From Comamonas badia DSM 17552 (GTDB lineage Bacteria; Pseudomonadota; Gammaproteobacteria; Burkholderiales; Burkholderiaceae_C): DNA of 64,000 nucleotides. Below, one piece after another: positions 53,885 to 63,175 of this stretch. Numbering within the stretch: position 1 is the stretch's first letter; every line of letters begins with the position of its first letter. The DNA is taken from assembly GCF_000484635.1 (NCBI RefSeq), contig NZ_AXVM01000005.1:186001-250000 (forward strand), given 5' to 3'. The notes beneath the pieces are model-generated. The model had not been told where the DNA came from and did no database searches. It worked only from the letters and a program-made list of their open reading frames with translations. Both the position numbers and the translations under genes were made by a program.

Positions 53885-54946
53885 TCAGGCGGTGGGTGCG
53901 GCGGCGCCCAGAATGCGGCCCGCGAGCGCCGCGATGCCCGCGTCCGACAGGTCGGGCGCTGGCATCTGCGTGCGGCCGTCCCAGTGCCGGAAATTGCGCG
54001 CCTGCGAGCGTCCGTAGTGCGGGTCGTAGTGCAGCCGCATCAGCTCGTCAAACAGCGGCGCGAGCTGCCCGCCGCGCGCCCAGCCCTGCCAGCGCGTGAT
54101 GACCTCGTGCCCGTGCATTTCCACCAGCAGGCCCAGGCGCTCGCACAGCAGCGCCGGGTCATCGCCCAGATAGGCGTAGTCGCGCAGCAGGTAGGCATGG
54201 CGCTCTTCGGGGGCGGCATCGATCTCGAAGCAGGGCGCGTTGCGCAGCTGCTGCACCAGCAGCGGCGGTACCGACAGGCGCCCGATGCGCGCGCTTTCGC
54301 CTTCCACGTAGATAGTTTGCGTCAAATCCATAGCTGTCAGCGCACGCCAGATCTGCATTTCGAAGTATTTTTGTGATGGTTGTTCCACGCCGGGCAGGCT
54401 GCCGAGCAGCGAGCCCTTGTGCTGCGCCAGACCTTCCAGGTCCAGCACCTGGGCGCCCTGCGCCGCCAGCGCGTGCAGGATGCGCGTCTTGGCCGAGCCG
54501 GTGGCGCCGACGATGGCGCGGATCCGCATGCGCGGCACCAGCACTTCGAGCTGTTCGATGACGTGGCGGCGAAACGCCTTGTAGCCGCCGGCGAGCTGCT
54601 CCGCCTTCCAGCCGACGAGCCGCAGCCACTGCACCATGGCGCCGCTCCTCATGCCGCCGCGCCAGCAATACACCAGCGGGCGCCAGCCGGGTGGCTGGTC
54701 GGCGAACCGGGTGCGCAGGTGCTCGGCCAGGCGCGCCGCCACCATCGCACCGCCGACGCGGCGCGCCTCGAACGCGCCCTGCTGCGCGTGCAGGGTGCCG
54801 ACGATGGCGCGTTCGGCATCGTCCAGCACCGGGCAGTTGATGGCGCCGGGGATGTGGTCCTCGGCGAATTCGGCGGGCGAGCGGGCGTCGATCAGCGTGT
54901 CGAACTGCGCGATGTCCGCGGGGCGGATGGAGTGGTTCTGGGCCAA
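53885..54946 (-). CDS. mnmH: tRNA 2-selenouridine synthase (MnmH/SelU)
   Basis: A 353-aa enzyme replacing sulfur of 2-thiouridine in tRNA wobble positions by selenium via a geranylated intermediate. The N-terminal rhodanese domain has the catalytic Cys in LVYCWRGGMRSGAM (about 95); the P-loop is GATGSAKTRIL (about 147). TTG at 54944-54946 (MAQNHSIRPADIAQFD) gives the family-like N-terminus; an ATG at 55039 would add 31 atypical residues. No selD is in the window. Bases 54312-54370 resemble the dispersed repeat. Confidence 0.88.
   Translation of the reverse strand: MAQNHSIRPADIAQFDTLIDARSPAEFAEDHIPGAINCPVLDDAERAIVGTLHAQQGAFEARRVGGAMVAARLAEHLRTRFADQPPGWRPLVYCWRGGMRSGAMVQWLRLVGWKAEQLAGGYKAFRRHVIEQLEVLVPRMRIRAIVGATGSAKTRILHALAAQGAQVLDLEGLAQHKGSLLGSLPGVEQPSQKYFEMQIWRALTAMDLTQTIYVEGESARIGRLSVPPLLVQQLRNAPCFEIDAAPEERHAYLLRDYAYLGDDPALLCERLGLLVEMHGHEVITRWQGWARGGQLAPLFDELMRLHYDPHYGRSQARNFRHWDGRTQMPAPDLSDAGIAALAGRILGAAAPTA
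54312..54370 (-). repeat. TTGATAGCT-like stretch inside mnmH
   Basis: The lower-GC segment contains TCAAATCCATAGCTGTCAGCGCAC and CATTTCGAAG, recalling the head and tail of the dispersed repeat. It stays in frame in mnmH. Weaker than the copy at 22718. Confidence 0.3.
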
Positions 54947-55147
54947 GGGGCGAGCGGATCGGGGAGGATGCCGGTATTTTCGGTCACGTTGAAGGCGATC
55001 TCGATATGCTTCTGAAAAAGGAGCTTTGTCCGCTTTCATTACGGGCGCTGCAAGCCATTTTTGCGGGTATTTCCTCACTGTGCCCATTGGCACGGCCGCT
55101 TGGCTAGACTAGCCCTGTTTTCCAACCACGCAAGGGAATCAGTCCAG

Positions 55148-56239
55148 ATGGCGATCACCGAACAGGATTTGCTGGCAGCGCTCGCCAGTGTGAAAGACCC
55201 GCTGTCGGGCGCCGCCTTCGTCACGCCGCAGACGCTGCGCAATCTGCAGGTGACAGGCGCTGATCTGGCCTTCGACGTGGAGATGGCCTACCCGGCCAAA
55301 AGCCTGGTGGCGCAGCTGCGCAGCCAGCTAGTGGCGGCGGCCAAGACCTTGCCGGGCGTTGCCAACGTGTCGGTGAACATCGGCACCAAGATCACCTCGC
55401 AGGTGGCCGGACGCGGTGCGCGCCAGATTCCGGGGGTGAAGAACATCGTGGCCGTCGCCTCGGGCAAGGGCGGCGTGGGCAAGAGCACGACGGCGGTGAA
55501 CCTGGCGCTGGCGCTGGTTGCCGAGGGCGCGCAGGTGGGGCTGCTGGATGCCGACATCTACGGCCCGAGCCAGCCCTTGATGACCGGCACCTCGGGCAAG
55601 CCCGAGACGCTGGACGGCAAGCACATGGAGCCCAAGCGCGCCATGGGCCTGCAGATCAATTCCATTGGCTTTCTGGTGAGCGACGAGCAGGCCATGGTCT
55701 GGCGCGGGCCCATGGCCAGCAATGCGCTGGAGCAGCTCATCATGCAGACGCACTGGTACGACCTGGATTACCTCATCGTCGACATGCCGCCGGGCACCGG
55801 CGACATCCAGCTCACGCTGGCGCAGAAGGTGCCGCTGACCGGCGCGGTGATCGTCACCACGCCGCAGGACATCGCGCTGATCGACGCCAAGAAGGGCATC
55901 ACCATGTTCCAGAAGGTGGGCGTGCCCATCCTCGGCATCGTCGAGAACATGGCGGTGCACATCTGCAGCCACTGCGGCCATGCCGAGCATATCTTTGGCG
56001 AAGATGGCGGCAAGAACCTGGCGCAGAAATACGGCATGCCCTATCTGGGCGCATTGCCGCTGGCGCTCTCGATCCGCGAGCAGACCGATTCGGGCAAGCC
56101 CACGGTGGCCGCCGAGCCGGACAGCGAGGTGAGCGGCATCTACAAGGCGATTGCGCGCCAGCTCGCCGCCAACATTGCCGCGCGCAGCGGCGGCGAGCAG
56201 CCGGCGTTTCCGACCATCAAGATCAGCAAAGAGACCTGA
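55148..56239 (+). CDS. apbC: iron-sulfur cluster carrier ATPase Mrp/ApbC
   Basis: A 363-aa P-loop NTPase that carries and delivers [4Fe-4S] clusters. An N-terminal MIP18-like domain (residues 1-90) precedes the deviant Walker A GKGGVGKST (about 107) and the DADIYGPSQP switch. The cluster-binding CxxC is in HICSHCGHAEHIF (about 280). The ATG at 55148 begins the family sequence; an upstream extension is not used. Convergent with folE. Confidence 0.95.
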   Translation: MAITEQDLLAALASVKDPLSGAAFVTPQTLRNLQVTGADLAFDVEMAYPAKSLVAQLRSQLVAAAKTLPGVANVSVNIGTKITSQVAGRGARQIPGVKNIVAVASGKGGVGKSTTAVNLALALVAEGAQVGLLDADIYGPSQPLMTGTSGKPETLDGKHMEPKRAMGLQINSIGFLVSDEQAMVWRGPMASNALEQLIMQTHWYDLDYLIVDMPPGTGDIQLTLAQKVPLTGAVIVTTPQDIALIDAKKGITMFQKVGVPILGIVENMAVHICSHCGHAEHIFGEDGGKNLAQKYGMPYLGALPLALSIREQTDSGKPTVAAEPDSEVSGIYKAIARQLAANIAARSGGEQPAFPTIKISKET

Positions 56240-56245
56240 TGGCCC

Positions 56246-56974
56246 TCAGCCCTGCTGGCGCGTGAGGCTCAGGAACTCGCGCCGCAGCGCCTCGTTGGTG
56301 AGGAACGCGCCACGCATGATGGAGTTGGTCATCTTCGCGCCGTTGTCCTTCACGCCGCGCCAGTGCATGCAGGCGTGGCTGGCCTGCATCACCACCGCCA
56401 GGCCGTCGGGCTTGACGCGGCGCTCCAGCTCGTCGGCCAGCATGGTGATGGCCTCTTCCTGAATCTGCGGGCGGCGCATGATCCAGTCGCAGATGCGCGC
56501 GTATTTCGAGAGGCCGATCAGGTCGGATTTCGGATTGGGCAGCACGCCGATCCAGACCTTGCCCTCGATCGGACACAGGTGGTGCGAACAGGCGCTGCGC
56601 ACCGTGAGCGGGCCGACGATCATCAGCTGATCGAGGTGCGAGACGTTGGGAAACGCCGTGACCTGCGGCTCTGTTTCATAGCGCCCGCCGAACACTTCAT
56701 CGATGTAGAGCTTGGCCATGCGCCGGGCGGTGTCGCCGGTGTTGTGGTCGCTGTCGGTGTCTATCACCAGCGCGCGCAGCACCTCCTGCATTTTGGCCTG
56801 CACTTCGTCGCGCAGCGCGTCCAGTTCGCCGTCCTCGATGAAGTCGGCGATGTTGTCGTTGGCAAAAAAGCGCTGCCCTGCGCTGACGAGGCGGTAGCGG
56901 ATGCGCTCCGACGCACTTTGCGCCTGTGCTTCACCTTCGTGGGCGTTGGCTGTGGGTGACACGTGCATGAGCAT
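56246..56974 (-). CDS. folE: GTP cyclohydrolase I
   Basis: A 242-aa type I enzyme that opens GTP to start folate/tetrahydropterin synthesis. The zinc ligands are in SACSHHLCPIEGKVWIG and QASHACMHWRGV; SKYARICDWIMRRPQIQE is the family core. About 40 extra N-terminal residues (to about 45) precede the conserved part. GGAGGA lies 7 bases before the ATG at 56972-56974. The DUF2231 gene is 50 bp upstream on the same strand. Confidence 0.95.
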   Translation of the reverse strand: MLMHVSPTANAHEGEAQAQSASERIRYRLVSAGQRFFANDNIADFIEDGELDALRDEVQAKMQEVLRALVIDTDSDHNTGDTARRMAKLYIDEVFGGRYETEPQVTAFPNVSHLDQLMIVGPLTVRSACSHHLCPIEGKVWIGVLPNPKSDLIGLSKYARICDWIMRRPQIQEEAITMLADELERRVKPDGLAVVMQASHACMHWRGVKDNGAKMTNSIMRGAFLTNEALRREFLSLTRQQG

Positions 56975-57024
56975 TTCGGGTTCCTCCAGAAGTATTGGTA
57001 ACGGCCCTGTCGGCAGCGCCCGGC

Positions 57025-57450
57025 TTACGCACGCGGGCTGTCGCTGCCCACGCCGTGGCGGTAGACCAGCTGTGCGCCCAGCCATCCGCCGGCCACCAGG
57101 GTTGCGAAACCGATGGCATCCAGCACCAGGGAGGTTGTGTCGGGTGCCAGTGGTTGTGTTTGTTCGATGCGCAGCAGCAGGCGCGTTGCGAACAACGTGA
57201 ACGCGGCCAGCATCAACCCCATGTGGAGGTTGACGGTGCGCTGCGCCCGGCCTTCGGGTACGCGCGGGATTTCGGCCATGCCAGCGATCACCGCGACCAG
57301 GGCGATGAGGCAGCCGGCGGTCAGCAAGCCCGCCGACCAGTGCCAGGCGGCCTCGCCCCATCGCAAGCTGGCGAAGTCGGCGACCACGGCCAGCGTCCAG
57401 CAGGCAATCGGAAAATGCACCAGCGCGGGATGCAAGGGATGGCGGCTCAT
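57025..57450 (-). CDS. DUF2231 membrane protein
   Basis: A 141-aa protein with four predicted membrane helices. The family signature LHPALVHFPIACWTLAV at the N-terminus (His6 and His11 could bind haem) marks DUF2231, sometimes linked to electron transfer. It starts 1 bp after the stop of the next upstream small membrane protein gene, so the two are probably partners. Confidence 0.82.
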   Translation of the reverse strand: MSRHPLHPALVHFPIACWTLAVVADFASLRWGEAAWHWSAGLLTAGCLIALVAVIAGMAEIPRVPEGRAQRTVNLHMGLMLAAFTLFATRLLLRIEQTQPLAPDTTSLVLDAIGFATLVAGGWLGAQLVYRHGVGSDSPRA

Positions 57451-57451
57451 T

Positions 57452-57793
57452 TCAGTTCAGCAGCAGGCTGGCCAGCGTGAGAAAACCGCAGAGGGCGACG
57501 CTGGCGTGGATGATCACGATGATTTTCGGCGGCAGGCGGTTGCGCAGATGAAACGACACCAGAAAGAATCCGCCCAGCGCCGCCGCCAGCAGCAAGACCA
57601 GGGCATACAGCACCTGCGGCGGGGTGTCGCCTTCGATCAGCATGGCAATCAGCAGCGCGAGGCTGGTGGTGCCGAGCAAGGCATGCAGCGGCGAAAGCGT
57701 CCAGGGCGCGAATTTGCCGCGCAGCACATGGGCCGCCAGGACGGAGCCGAGCAAGGCCGTGATCAGCAATGCGGCGAGGGTTTGATAAAGCAT
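57452..57793 (-). CDS. small membrane protein of unknown function
   Basis: A 113-aa protein with four hydrophobic helices (about residues 3-24, 34-56, 62-86 and 92-112) and few charged residues. I do not recognise a motif. The ATG at 57791-57793 starts the first helix; the frame is open upstream but without membrane character. It directly precedes the DUF2231 gene. Confidence 0.72.
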   Translation of the reverse strand: MLYQTLAALLITALLGSVLAAHVLRGKFAPWTLSPLHALLGTTSLALLIAMLIEGDTPPQVLYALVLLLAAALGGFFLVSFHLRNRLPPKIIVIIHASVALCGFLTLASLLLN

Positions 57794-57997
57794 GGCGGGT
57801 CTTCGATCGGGTGGTTTTACCGCAGGTCCGGATTGGCTCTCCGTGCAGAATGTTATTGCATGTAACACGATTGATCGTCTCCGCGCCATTGGATGCGGGC
57901 CGCTCGCATCCTGTTTCATGGCCGCGTGGAACAATCGCCGGCGCTGCGCGCGCGCCATGGTTGCGCACGGCCGCTGCAATGGCCCACGGAGGGGATT

Positions 57998-58897
57998 GTG
58001 TTGAAACCATCGTTATCAGCCATCGGCTTCGCCGTGCTGCTGCTGATTGCCTTGCTCATGGCGAGCAACCATGTGGCCGCGCGCCTGGCGTTCGACCATG
58101 GCGTGAATGTCACCACCGCGGTCGCGTTTCGCAGCCTGGGCACGGCGGCAGCCGTGGGGCTGCTGGTGCTGGGCCAGCGCGTCTCGTTGGTCTTGCGCAC
58201 GCGCGAGCGCTGGGCGCTGGTGCTGATCGGGCTGCTGGTGGCCGTGCAAAGCCTGCTGCTGTATTCGGCCGTGGCACGTCTGCCGGTGGCTTTGGCGCTG
58301 CTGGTGTTCAACACCTTTCCCCTGATGACCGCGTTCTGGGCGCGCGTGCTTTACCAGCACCGCCCGCAGCGGGCCGTGCTGCTGGCGATGCCTTTGATTC
58401 TCTGCGGCCTGGTGCTGGCGCTGGATGTGCTGGGCGCCGCGTCGGGCCTGGGCGCTGGCGGGCAGTGGCGCGCGATGGGCACGGGCGTGGCCTTTGCGCT
58501 TTCGGGCTCGGCCATGTTCGGCCTGGCGCTGGTGCTGACGCAGCATGAAGCCGGCGCTGTCGATGGGCGGGTGCGGACCCTGATTTCGATGGCGGTCGTC
58601 GGGGTGGTGGCCAGCGTGGCCGCCGGGCTGCAAGGCGGGTTTGCTCTGCCCGTGGCGCCGCAAGGGTGGTGGGGCCTGGGTCTGCTCATGGTTTTGTATG
58701 GCACCGGCATCACGCTGCTCTTTACGGTCCTGCCGAGGCTGGGTGTGGTGGGCCATTCAGCGGTCATGAACGTCGAGCCGGTGTTTGCCCTGGCCATTGC
58801 CTGGCTGGTGCTGGGCCAGTCCGTGGCGGCGGTGCAGATCGCCGGCGCGCTGGTGGTGGTAGGCACCGTGGTATGGCTGGGCACGCGCAGGCACTGA
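57998..58897 (+). CDS. EamA/DMT-family transporter
   Basis: A 299-aa inner-membrane protein with ten predicted helices in two EamA repeats (about residues 10-135 and 155-295). Such carriers export amino acids, metabolites or drugs. The start is GTG at 57998 with GGAGG 5 bases upstream, or TTG at 58001. It runs opposite to the small membrane protein genes and is followed by the YecA-like gene. Substrate unknown. Confidence 0.85.
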   Translation: MLKPSLSAIGFAVLLLIALLMASNHVAARLAFDHGVNVTTAVAFRSLGTAAAVGLLVLGQRVSLVLRTRERWALVLIGLLVAVQSLLLYSAVARLPVALALLVFNTFPLMTAFWARVLYQHRPQRAVLLAMPLILCGLVLALDVLGAASGLGAGGQWRAMGTGVAFALSGSAMFGLALVLTQHEAGAVDGRVRTLISMAVVGVVASVAAGLQGGFALPVAPQGWWGLGLLMVLYGTGITLLFTVLPRLGVVGHSAVMNVEPVFALAIAWLVLGQSVAAVQIAGALVVVGTVVWLGTRRH

Positions 58898-58936
58898 CGG
58901 GTGACGGGTACGATCGCGGCCAAGGAAGGAAGCAGC

Positions 58937-59728
58937 ATGACTGACAGCGATAGCGCTCCCGGCCAGACGCCGGAAACCCCGGACGGCAGGACACTGGACG
59001 CGCTGGAAATGGCCCTGGAAGCCATGGATGAGCGGCGGCCGGGCGAAGTGCCGCAGTGGGAGTTTTGCGAAGGGGTGATGACGGCGATGCTGTGCATGCG
59101 CCGCGTCGTGCCTGCCGAAGAATGGCTGCCCATGCTGTTCGATGCCGACGCAGACGACATCTTTGCCAGTCCGGCAGAGCGCACGCATTTCCTGATGCAC
59201 TGGATGGAGCGCGAGGCGCAATTGCGCGCTGCACTGCAGGCACCGGTAGAGGCGCTGGAGGAGGAGGGCGCGCTGGAACCAGGGGTACTGGATTGGCGCG
59301 GGCTTGCCGCCACGATTTCGCAGGAGGAGCGTGAGCAGGCCTTTGGCGGCGGCAAGCCGCCCCCGTTTGCGCAGGCCTGGGCGGGTGGTTTTTTCAGCGC
59401 CGTGGACTATTGGCCCCACGACTGGATGCTGCCGCGCGACAAGGAAATCGCCGCCGACATGCGCCGCGCCATGGGCGCGCTGCGTGCCCTGCTGCAGGAA
59501 GACCGCGCGGCGCCGACGGTCAATCTCTACGATGAAACGGGAGACCCTTCCGTGAGCGACGCGCGTCTGGAGGCATTCGGCGAGGCGATCTGGGCGGTGT
59601 ACGACCTGTACGACACCGCCCTCAGCCTGGGGCCGCGCATGCGGCCCGCCGTCAGCGAAAAAATCGGCCGCAACGACCCATGCCCCTGCGGCAGCGGCAA
59701 GAAATACAAGAAGTGCTGCGGCGCCTGA
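58937..59728 (+). CDS. YecA/UPF0149-family protein with SEC-C zinc tail
   Basis: A 263-aa protein. The alpha-helical UPF0149 region (about residues 25-225) is followed by a C-terminal SEC-C motif ([19 protein letters not shown], about 242-260) with CxCx8CC zinc ligands. The same tail occurs in SecA, and YecA proteins have been linked to SecA or the ribosome. AAGGAAGG lies just before the ATG at 58937. Confidence 0.9.
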   Translation: MTDSDSAPGQTPETPDGRTLDALEMALEAMDERRPGEVPQWEFCEGVMTAMLCMRRVVPAEEWLPMLFDADADDIFASPAERTHFLMHWMEREAQLRAALQAPVEALEEEGALEPGVLDWRGLAATISQEEREQAFGGGKPPPFAQAWAGGFFSAVDYWPHDWMLPRDKEIAADMRRAMGALRALLQEDRAAPTVNLYDETGDPSVSDARLEAFGEAIWAVYDLYDTALSLGPRMRPAVSEKIGRNDPCPCGSGKKYKKCCGA

Positions 59729-59765
59729 CCGGCTGGCGGCGGCGTCTGGCCTGCGTTCGCAAGCC

Positions 59766-59791
59766 AAAAAAAACCCCCCCAGGCGGCGGGG
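59766..59791 (-). terminator. possible terminator of the substrate-binding protein gene
   Basis: Reading the minus strand, a CCCC...GGGG stem is followed by eight T residues (59773-59766), 33-58 bp after the gene's stop at 59824. The stem is short, so the call is tentative. Confidence 0.4.
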
Positions 59792-59823
59792 CAGGAGGTG
59801 CGCAAGAGAGTGGGCTGGCCGGG

Positions 59824-60984
59824 CTACTTCAGCAGTTTCCAGTCGCCATTGACAATTTCCACCAGTACCACGCCCTGCTCGTCCAGGCCGTTGTGCTCGG
59901 TCGGCGTCATGGTGTAGACGCCGCCGGCGGCGGGCACGTTCTTCAGGCCTTCCAGCGCATCACGCAGCGCGGCGCTGAAGGCCTTGCGGTCGGCCGGCTT
60001 GGCGCTTTTGAGCGCGACGGGGATGGCCTGCTCCAGCAGCACGCCCGAGTCCCAGGCGTTGGCGCTGAATTGCGTGAGCGTCTTGGGGCCGTAGGCGCCT
60101 TCGTAGGTGTTGGCGTAGCGCATGGCGGCCGCCTTGAACGAGGCGGTTTCGGGCAGTTGCTGCGCCACCAGCCCGGGGGCTGCGGCAACGATGGTGCCGT
60201 TGCAATCCGCGCCGCAGATGCGGATGAAATCCGGGTTGGCCACGCCGCCGCTCTGGTAGAGCTTGCCCTTGTAGCCGATCTGGTTGAAGGAGCGCTCGGG
60301 CAGGGCCGCCGCCGTGCCCGACGCGCCGATCATCACCGCATCAGGATTGGCGGCCTTGATGTGCAGCGTTTGCCCCGTGACCGAGGTGGCGGCGCGGCTG
60401 TAGCGTTCGCTGGCAACAAGTTCGATGCCGGCGGCCTTGGCGGATTCCGCAAAGTTCACCGCCCAGTCTTCACCGAACGCGTCGTCAAAGCCGATGTAGG
60501 CGGCCTTCTTCACGCCGTTGGCCTTCATGTGGGTGGCAATCGCCGAGGCCATGAGCGCCGTGGAGGGCGCCGTGTTGAAGACCCAGCGGCGCTTGTCATC
60601 CATGGGGAAGACGATGGAGCGCCCCGCCGCCACGGAAATTTGCGGCACGCCGGCATCGGCCAGCGAGTCGCGCATGGCCAGCGAGCTGGGCGTGGTGCTG
60701 GCGCCGATGATGGCATGCACGCCGTCTTCGATGATCAGCTTCTTGGTGACCTTGACGGCGCCGGTCGGGTCGGAGGCGTCGTCCAGGATGATGTACTGCA
60801 CCTTCTCGCCGCCGATTTCCTTGGGGAAGAGCTCCACGGTCTTCTGCTCCGGAATGCCCAGCGACGCGGCCGGGCCGGTGGTGGAAAGCACCACGCCGAT
60901 CTTGATCTGCGCCTGGGCACTGGCGGCTGCCAGAGCGATGGCGGCCAGCGCGCATGCGCCGCGCAACAGTTGTGTGTATGTCAT
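59824..60984 (-). CDS. ABC transporter substrate-binding protein (LivJ type), no adjacent permease
   Basis: A 386-aa periplasmic receptor. The signal peptide ends at about residue 25 (AAASAQAQ), followed by IKIGVVLSTTGPAASLGIPE. Ligand-contact regions AIIGASTTPSS and GFDDAFGEDWA are typical. No permease or ATPase gene is near, so it must use a transporter encoded elsewhere or act as a lone sensor-receptor. It may belong with the oxidoreductase genes upstream on the same strand. Confidence 0.92.
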   Translation of the reverse strand: MTYTQLLRGACALAAIALAAASAQAQIKIGVVLSTTGPAASLGIPEQKTVELFPKEIGGEKVQYIILDDASDPTGAVKVTKKLIIEDGVHAIIGASTTPSSLAMRDSLADAGVPQISVAAGRSIVFPMDDKRRWVFNTAPSTALMASAIATHMKANGVKKAAYIGFDDAFGEDWAVNFAESAKAAGIELVASERYSRAATSVTGQTLHIKAANPDAVMIGASGTAAALPERSFNQIGYKGKLYQSGGVANPDFIRICGADCNGTIVAAAPGLVAQQLPETASFKAAAMRYANTYEGAYGPKTLTQFSANAWDSGVLLEQAIPVALKSAKPADRKAFSAALRDALEGLKNVPAAGGVYTMTPTEHNGLDEQGVVLVEIVNGDWKLLK

Positions 60985-61099
60985 TGTCGTCTCCTGGGTT
61001 GTCTGCGGACGTTGTCGTTCCCGTCGCCGTCCCGCGGCGGGGGATGGATTACCTTAGCTGAGCGTGGTCAGCAGATAAATGGGAATCTGGCGAACAAAA

Positions 61100-61117
61100 T
61101 GTCCATGAATGTGGACA
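61100..61117. promoter_or_regulatory. inverted repeat upstream of the receptor gene
   Basis: TGTCCA-TGAATG-TGGACA is a perfect 6-bp inverted repeat 116 bp upstream of the receptor gene start, in the gap before the NADP-binding protein's stop. Candidate operator. Confidence 0.4.
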
Positions 61118-61127
61118 ATCGCCGCCT

Positions 61128-61745
61128 TCAGGGCAGCAAAGTGAAGCCCGATTCATAGCGCGTCTTGCCAGTCGATGCCAACACCATCTGCAGGAAGCCT
61201 ATCGCCTCCAACTGCTTCGAGCGCGGCAGGGGGCCGGCGTCGATGGCGCGCAGCCCCGCTGCCTGAAGAAGGTCAGCCAGCGCGATCTTCCCCTCGGCGT
61301 CGTCTCCGGCGAACAGAACCGTCGTCGCCGTGGTGCCATTCGTGCGGGTGATGAGCGTGTCGGCGAGGTTGACGTTGAACGCCTTCAGGACGGCGACATC
61401 TGCGGGGAGCTGCCGGGCCAGTTCCAGCGCGGTGGAGGTGCCGATCAGAGCCTCCGGCTGCTCGTAGGTGCTGAAATCAATGGTGTTGGAGATGTCGATG
61501 ACGACCTTGCCGCCCAGCCGGTCCCGGTAGTGTTTCAGGATGTTGGGATAGGCGCTGTAAGGGACCGCGAGGACGACGAGATCCCCCGTCAGATCGTCGC
61601 CGAGCGCCGCATAGGTGGCCTCCGGGTGGTCTCCGGTGGGTTTGGCACTGCGATTGACGATCTGAATGCTCGCGCCGGCGCGCGCCGCGATGTCCGCGAT
61701 CGCCGAACCCATCTTGCCGCGGCCAATGATGCTGATCGATGTCAT
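61128..61745 (-). CDS. NADPH-dependent F420-reductase-like / Npd-family oxidoreductase
   Basis: A 205-aa Rossmann protein. The dinucleotide loop GRGKMGSAIADIAARAG is at residues 8-24, with Asn-Arg after strand 2 (IVNRSAK), which favours NADP. The fold matches NADP-binding proteins related to F420-dependent reductases, but betaproteobacteria of this type are not known to make F420, so a flavin or other partner is likelier. It is 5 bp from the flavin monooxygenase gene on the same strand. Confidence 0.85.
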   Translation of the reverse strand: MTSISIIGRGKMGSAIADIAARAGASIQIVNRSAKPTGDHPEATYAALGDDLTGDLVVLAVPYSAYPNILKHYRDRLGGKVVIDISNTIDFSTYEQPEALIGTSTALELARQLPADVAVLKAFNVNLADTLITRTNGTTATTVLFAGDDAEGKIALADLLQAAGLRAIDAGPLPRSKQLEAIGFLQMVLASTGKTRYESGFTLLP

Positions 61746-61750
61746 ATGCG

Positions 61751-62962
61751 TTAAATCCTCTTGAATCGTTCGAGTGCCTTTTCGGCGACTTTCAGTGCGT
61801 CGTAGTCGAAAACGGCAGCCCTGCGAAAATCGCGTCCGGACGTGATGTCGACGTCGCGCTTGTGGGTGTTGGTGAACTGGAACTGCGAGTCGAACATCGC
61901 GCCGGCCCGGCGTGAGCCCACCTGCAGGATCGTCGCCCGCTGCATGCGAACGGCGGTGTAGCGCCTGAAGGCTTCGGGAATTTCACTGACGCTTTCGGCC
62001 TGCTTGAGGAAAAAGGCCAGCGTGATGCTGTCCTCGAACGCTTGGTTCACCCCCTGGCCCTGGTGCGGCACCATGCAGTGGGCGGCATCGCCCAGCAGCG
62101 CGATCGGCCCGCGCGACCAATTGGTGATCGGATCGGTATCGAACAGACCCCACCAGAAGGTTTCCTTGATCTGTGCAAGGAATTGGTGAACCCTAGGGTC
62201 CCATTTCTGGCGCGCGAATTCGGCTTGAACTTCCGCGATGTCCGCGGGGCCGGACCAGGGGCCCTTGAGCGGCCGGTCGCTGGGGATGCAGGCGACGTAG
62301 TTGTACAGCTTGTGCTGCTGCAAGGGGTAGGTCATCAGGTGCCGGTCGTTGCCCATCCAGGTCTGGCTGATCCGGTTCCAGTCCCTGGGCAGATCGGACG
62401 CATCGATCACGCCCCGGTACGCGATGAAGCCGGAGTAGACGAATCTGGTGGGCTGGCCCACCGCCTTGCGCACCACCGAGCGGATACCGTCTGCGCCTAT
62501 GACCGCATCGAAGTCTTCCTGCTCGCCGTTTTCGTGGTGAACGCGCACGCCAGCGCCCGCCATCTCGACCGACTTGACCCGCTGGTTGAGCCGGATCGCC
62601 TCGGGGTCCACGGCCTGGGCCAGGATGTCGATCATGTCCGGCCTGTATATGCCGATGTTCTGGTAGTGCTTCGCCGAGTCTTCCCAGGCCGCATCCGTGA
62701 CGACGTTCCCCATGGCATCCAGGTAGGCACCGTGCCCGTCTGGAATCGCCCCGGCGCGCTGCATCGCTTCCAGCAGCCCCAGTGTGTCGAGCACGCGGGC
62801 GCCGTTGGGCGCGATCGTCACCCCCGCGCCCACCTCATCGTGCTTGTGGGATTGCTCGAACACGGTGGCTTGAACCCCCGCGATCTTTTTCAGTGCAATC
62901 GCTGCGGCGAGCCCACCCAGCCCTCCGCCAATGATTGCAATCCTCGCTGCCTTGCCTGCCAT
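61751..62962 (-). CDS. FAD-dependent aromatic monooxygenase (salicylate/6-hydroxynicotinate hydroxylase-like)
   Basis: A 403-aa group A flavoprotein hydroxylase that would insert one oxygen atom into an aromatic or hetero-aromatic ring using NAD(P)H. It shows the FAD loop IIGGGLGGLAAA (about residues 10-21), the DG motif VIGADGIRS (about 158) and the GD motif LLGDAAHCMVPHQGQG (about 288). It is divergent from a LysR regulator; between them lies a perfect palindrome. The exact substrate is not visible. Confidence 0.92.
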   Translation of the reverse strand: MAGKAARIAIIGGGLGGLAAAIALKKIAGVQATVFEQSHKHDEVGAGVTIAPNGARVLDTLGLLEAMQRAGAIPDGHGAYLDAMGNVVTDAAWEDSAKHYQNIGIYRPDMIDILAQAVDPEAIRLNQRVKSVEMAGAGVRVHHENGEQEDFDAVIGADGIRSVVRKAVGQPTRFVYSGFIAYRGVIDASDLPRDWNRISQTWMGNDRHLMTYPLQQHKLYNYVACIPSDRPLKGPWSGPADIAEVQAEFARQKWDPRVHQFLAQIKETFWWGLFDTDPITNWSRGPIALLGDAAHCMVPHQGQGVNQAFEDSITLAFFLKQAESVSEIPEAFRRYTAVRMQRATILQVGSRRAGAMFDSQFQFTNTHKRDVDITSGRDFRRAAVFDYDALKVAEKALERFKRI

Positions 62963-63146
62963 TTGATCTCCTTTACGGGTTCACGCGCATGGTCCGCCGT
63001 TCCAGGCCGCTGCTTGCCAGCGGCCCTTGGTGAACATGGCGGCGGTATCTTGGGTGCCGATGGCGGCGTTTTCCTCGCACCGCCAAGCATGCAGCCTGCA
63101 GTCTAGGAAGATGGCGGTGCGCGATCAACCGGGTATGGGCGGACAG

Positions 63147-63159
63147 ACTGTTCAACAGT
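63147..63159. promoter_or_regulatory. perfect palindrome upstream of the LysR gene
   Basis: ACTGTT-C-AACAGT is a perfect 6-1-6 palindrome 17 bp before the LysR start and about 190 bp before the divergent monooxygenase gene. Likely the LysR recognition or autoregulatory site. Confidence 0.5.
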
Positions 63160-63175
63160 TCGGATAATCGTTGTG

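Noticed and set aside
59680-61158. 492-codon plus-strand frame opposite the receptor gene
   Set aside because: Low-complexity Gly/Arg/His-rich shadow of the minus-strand receptor.
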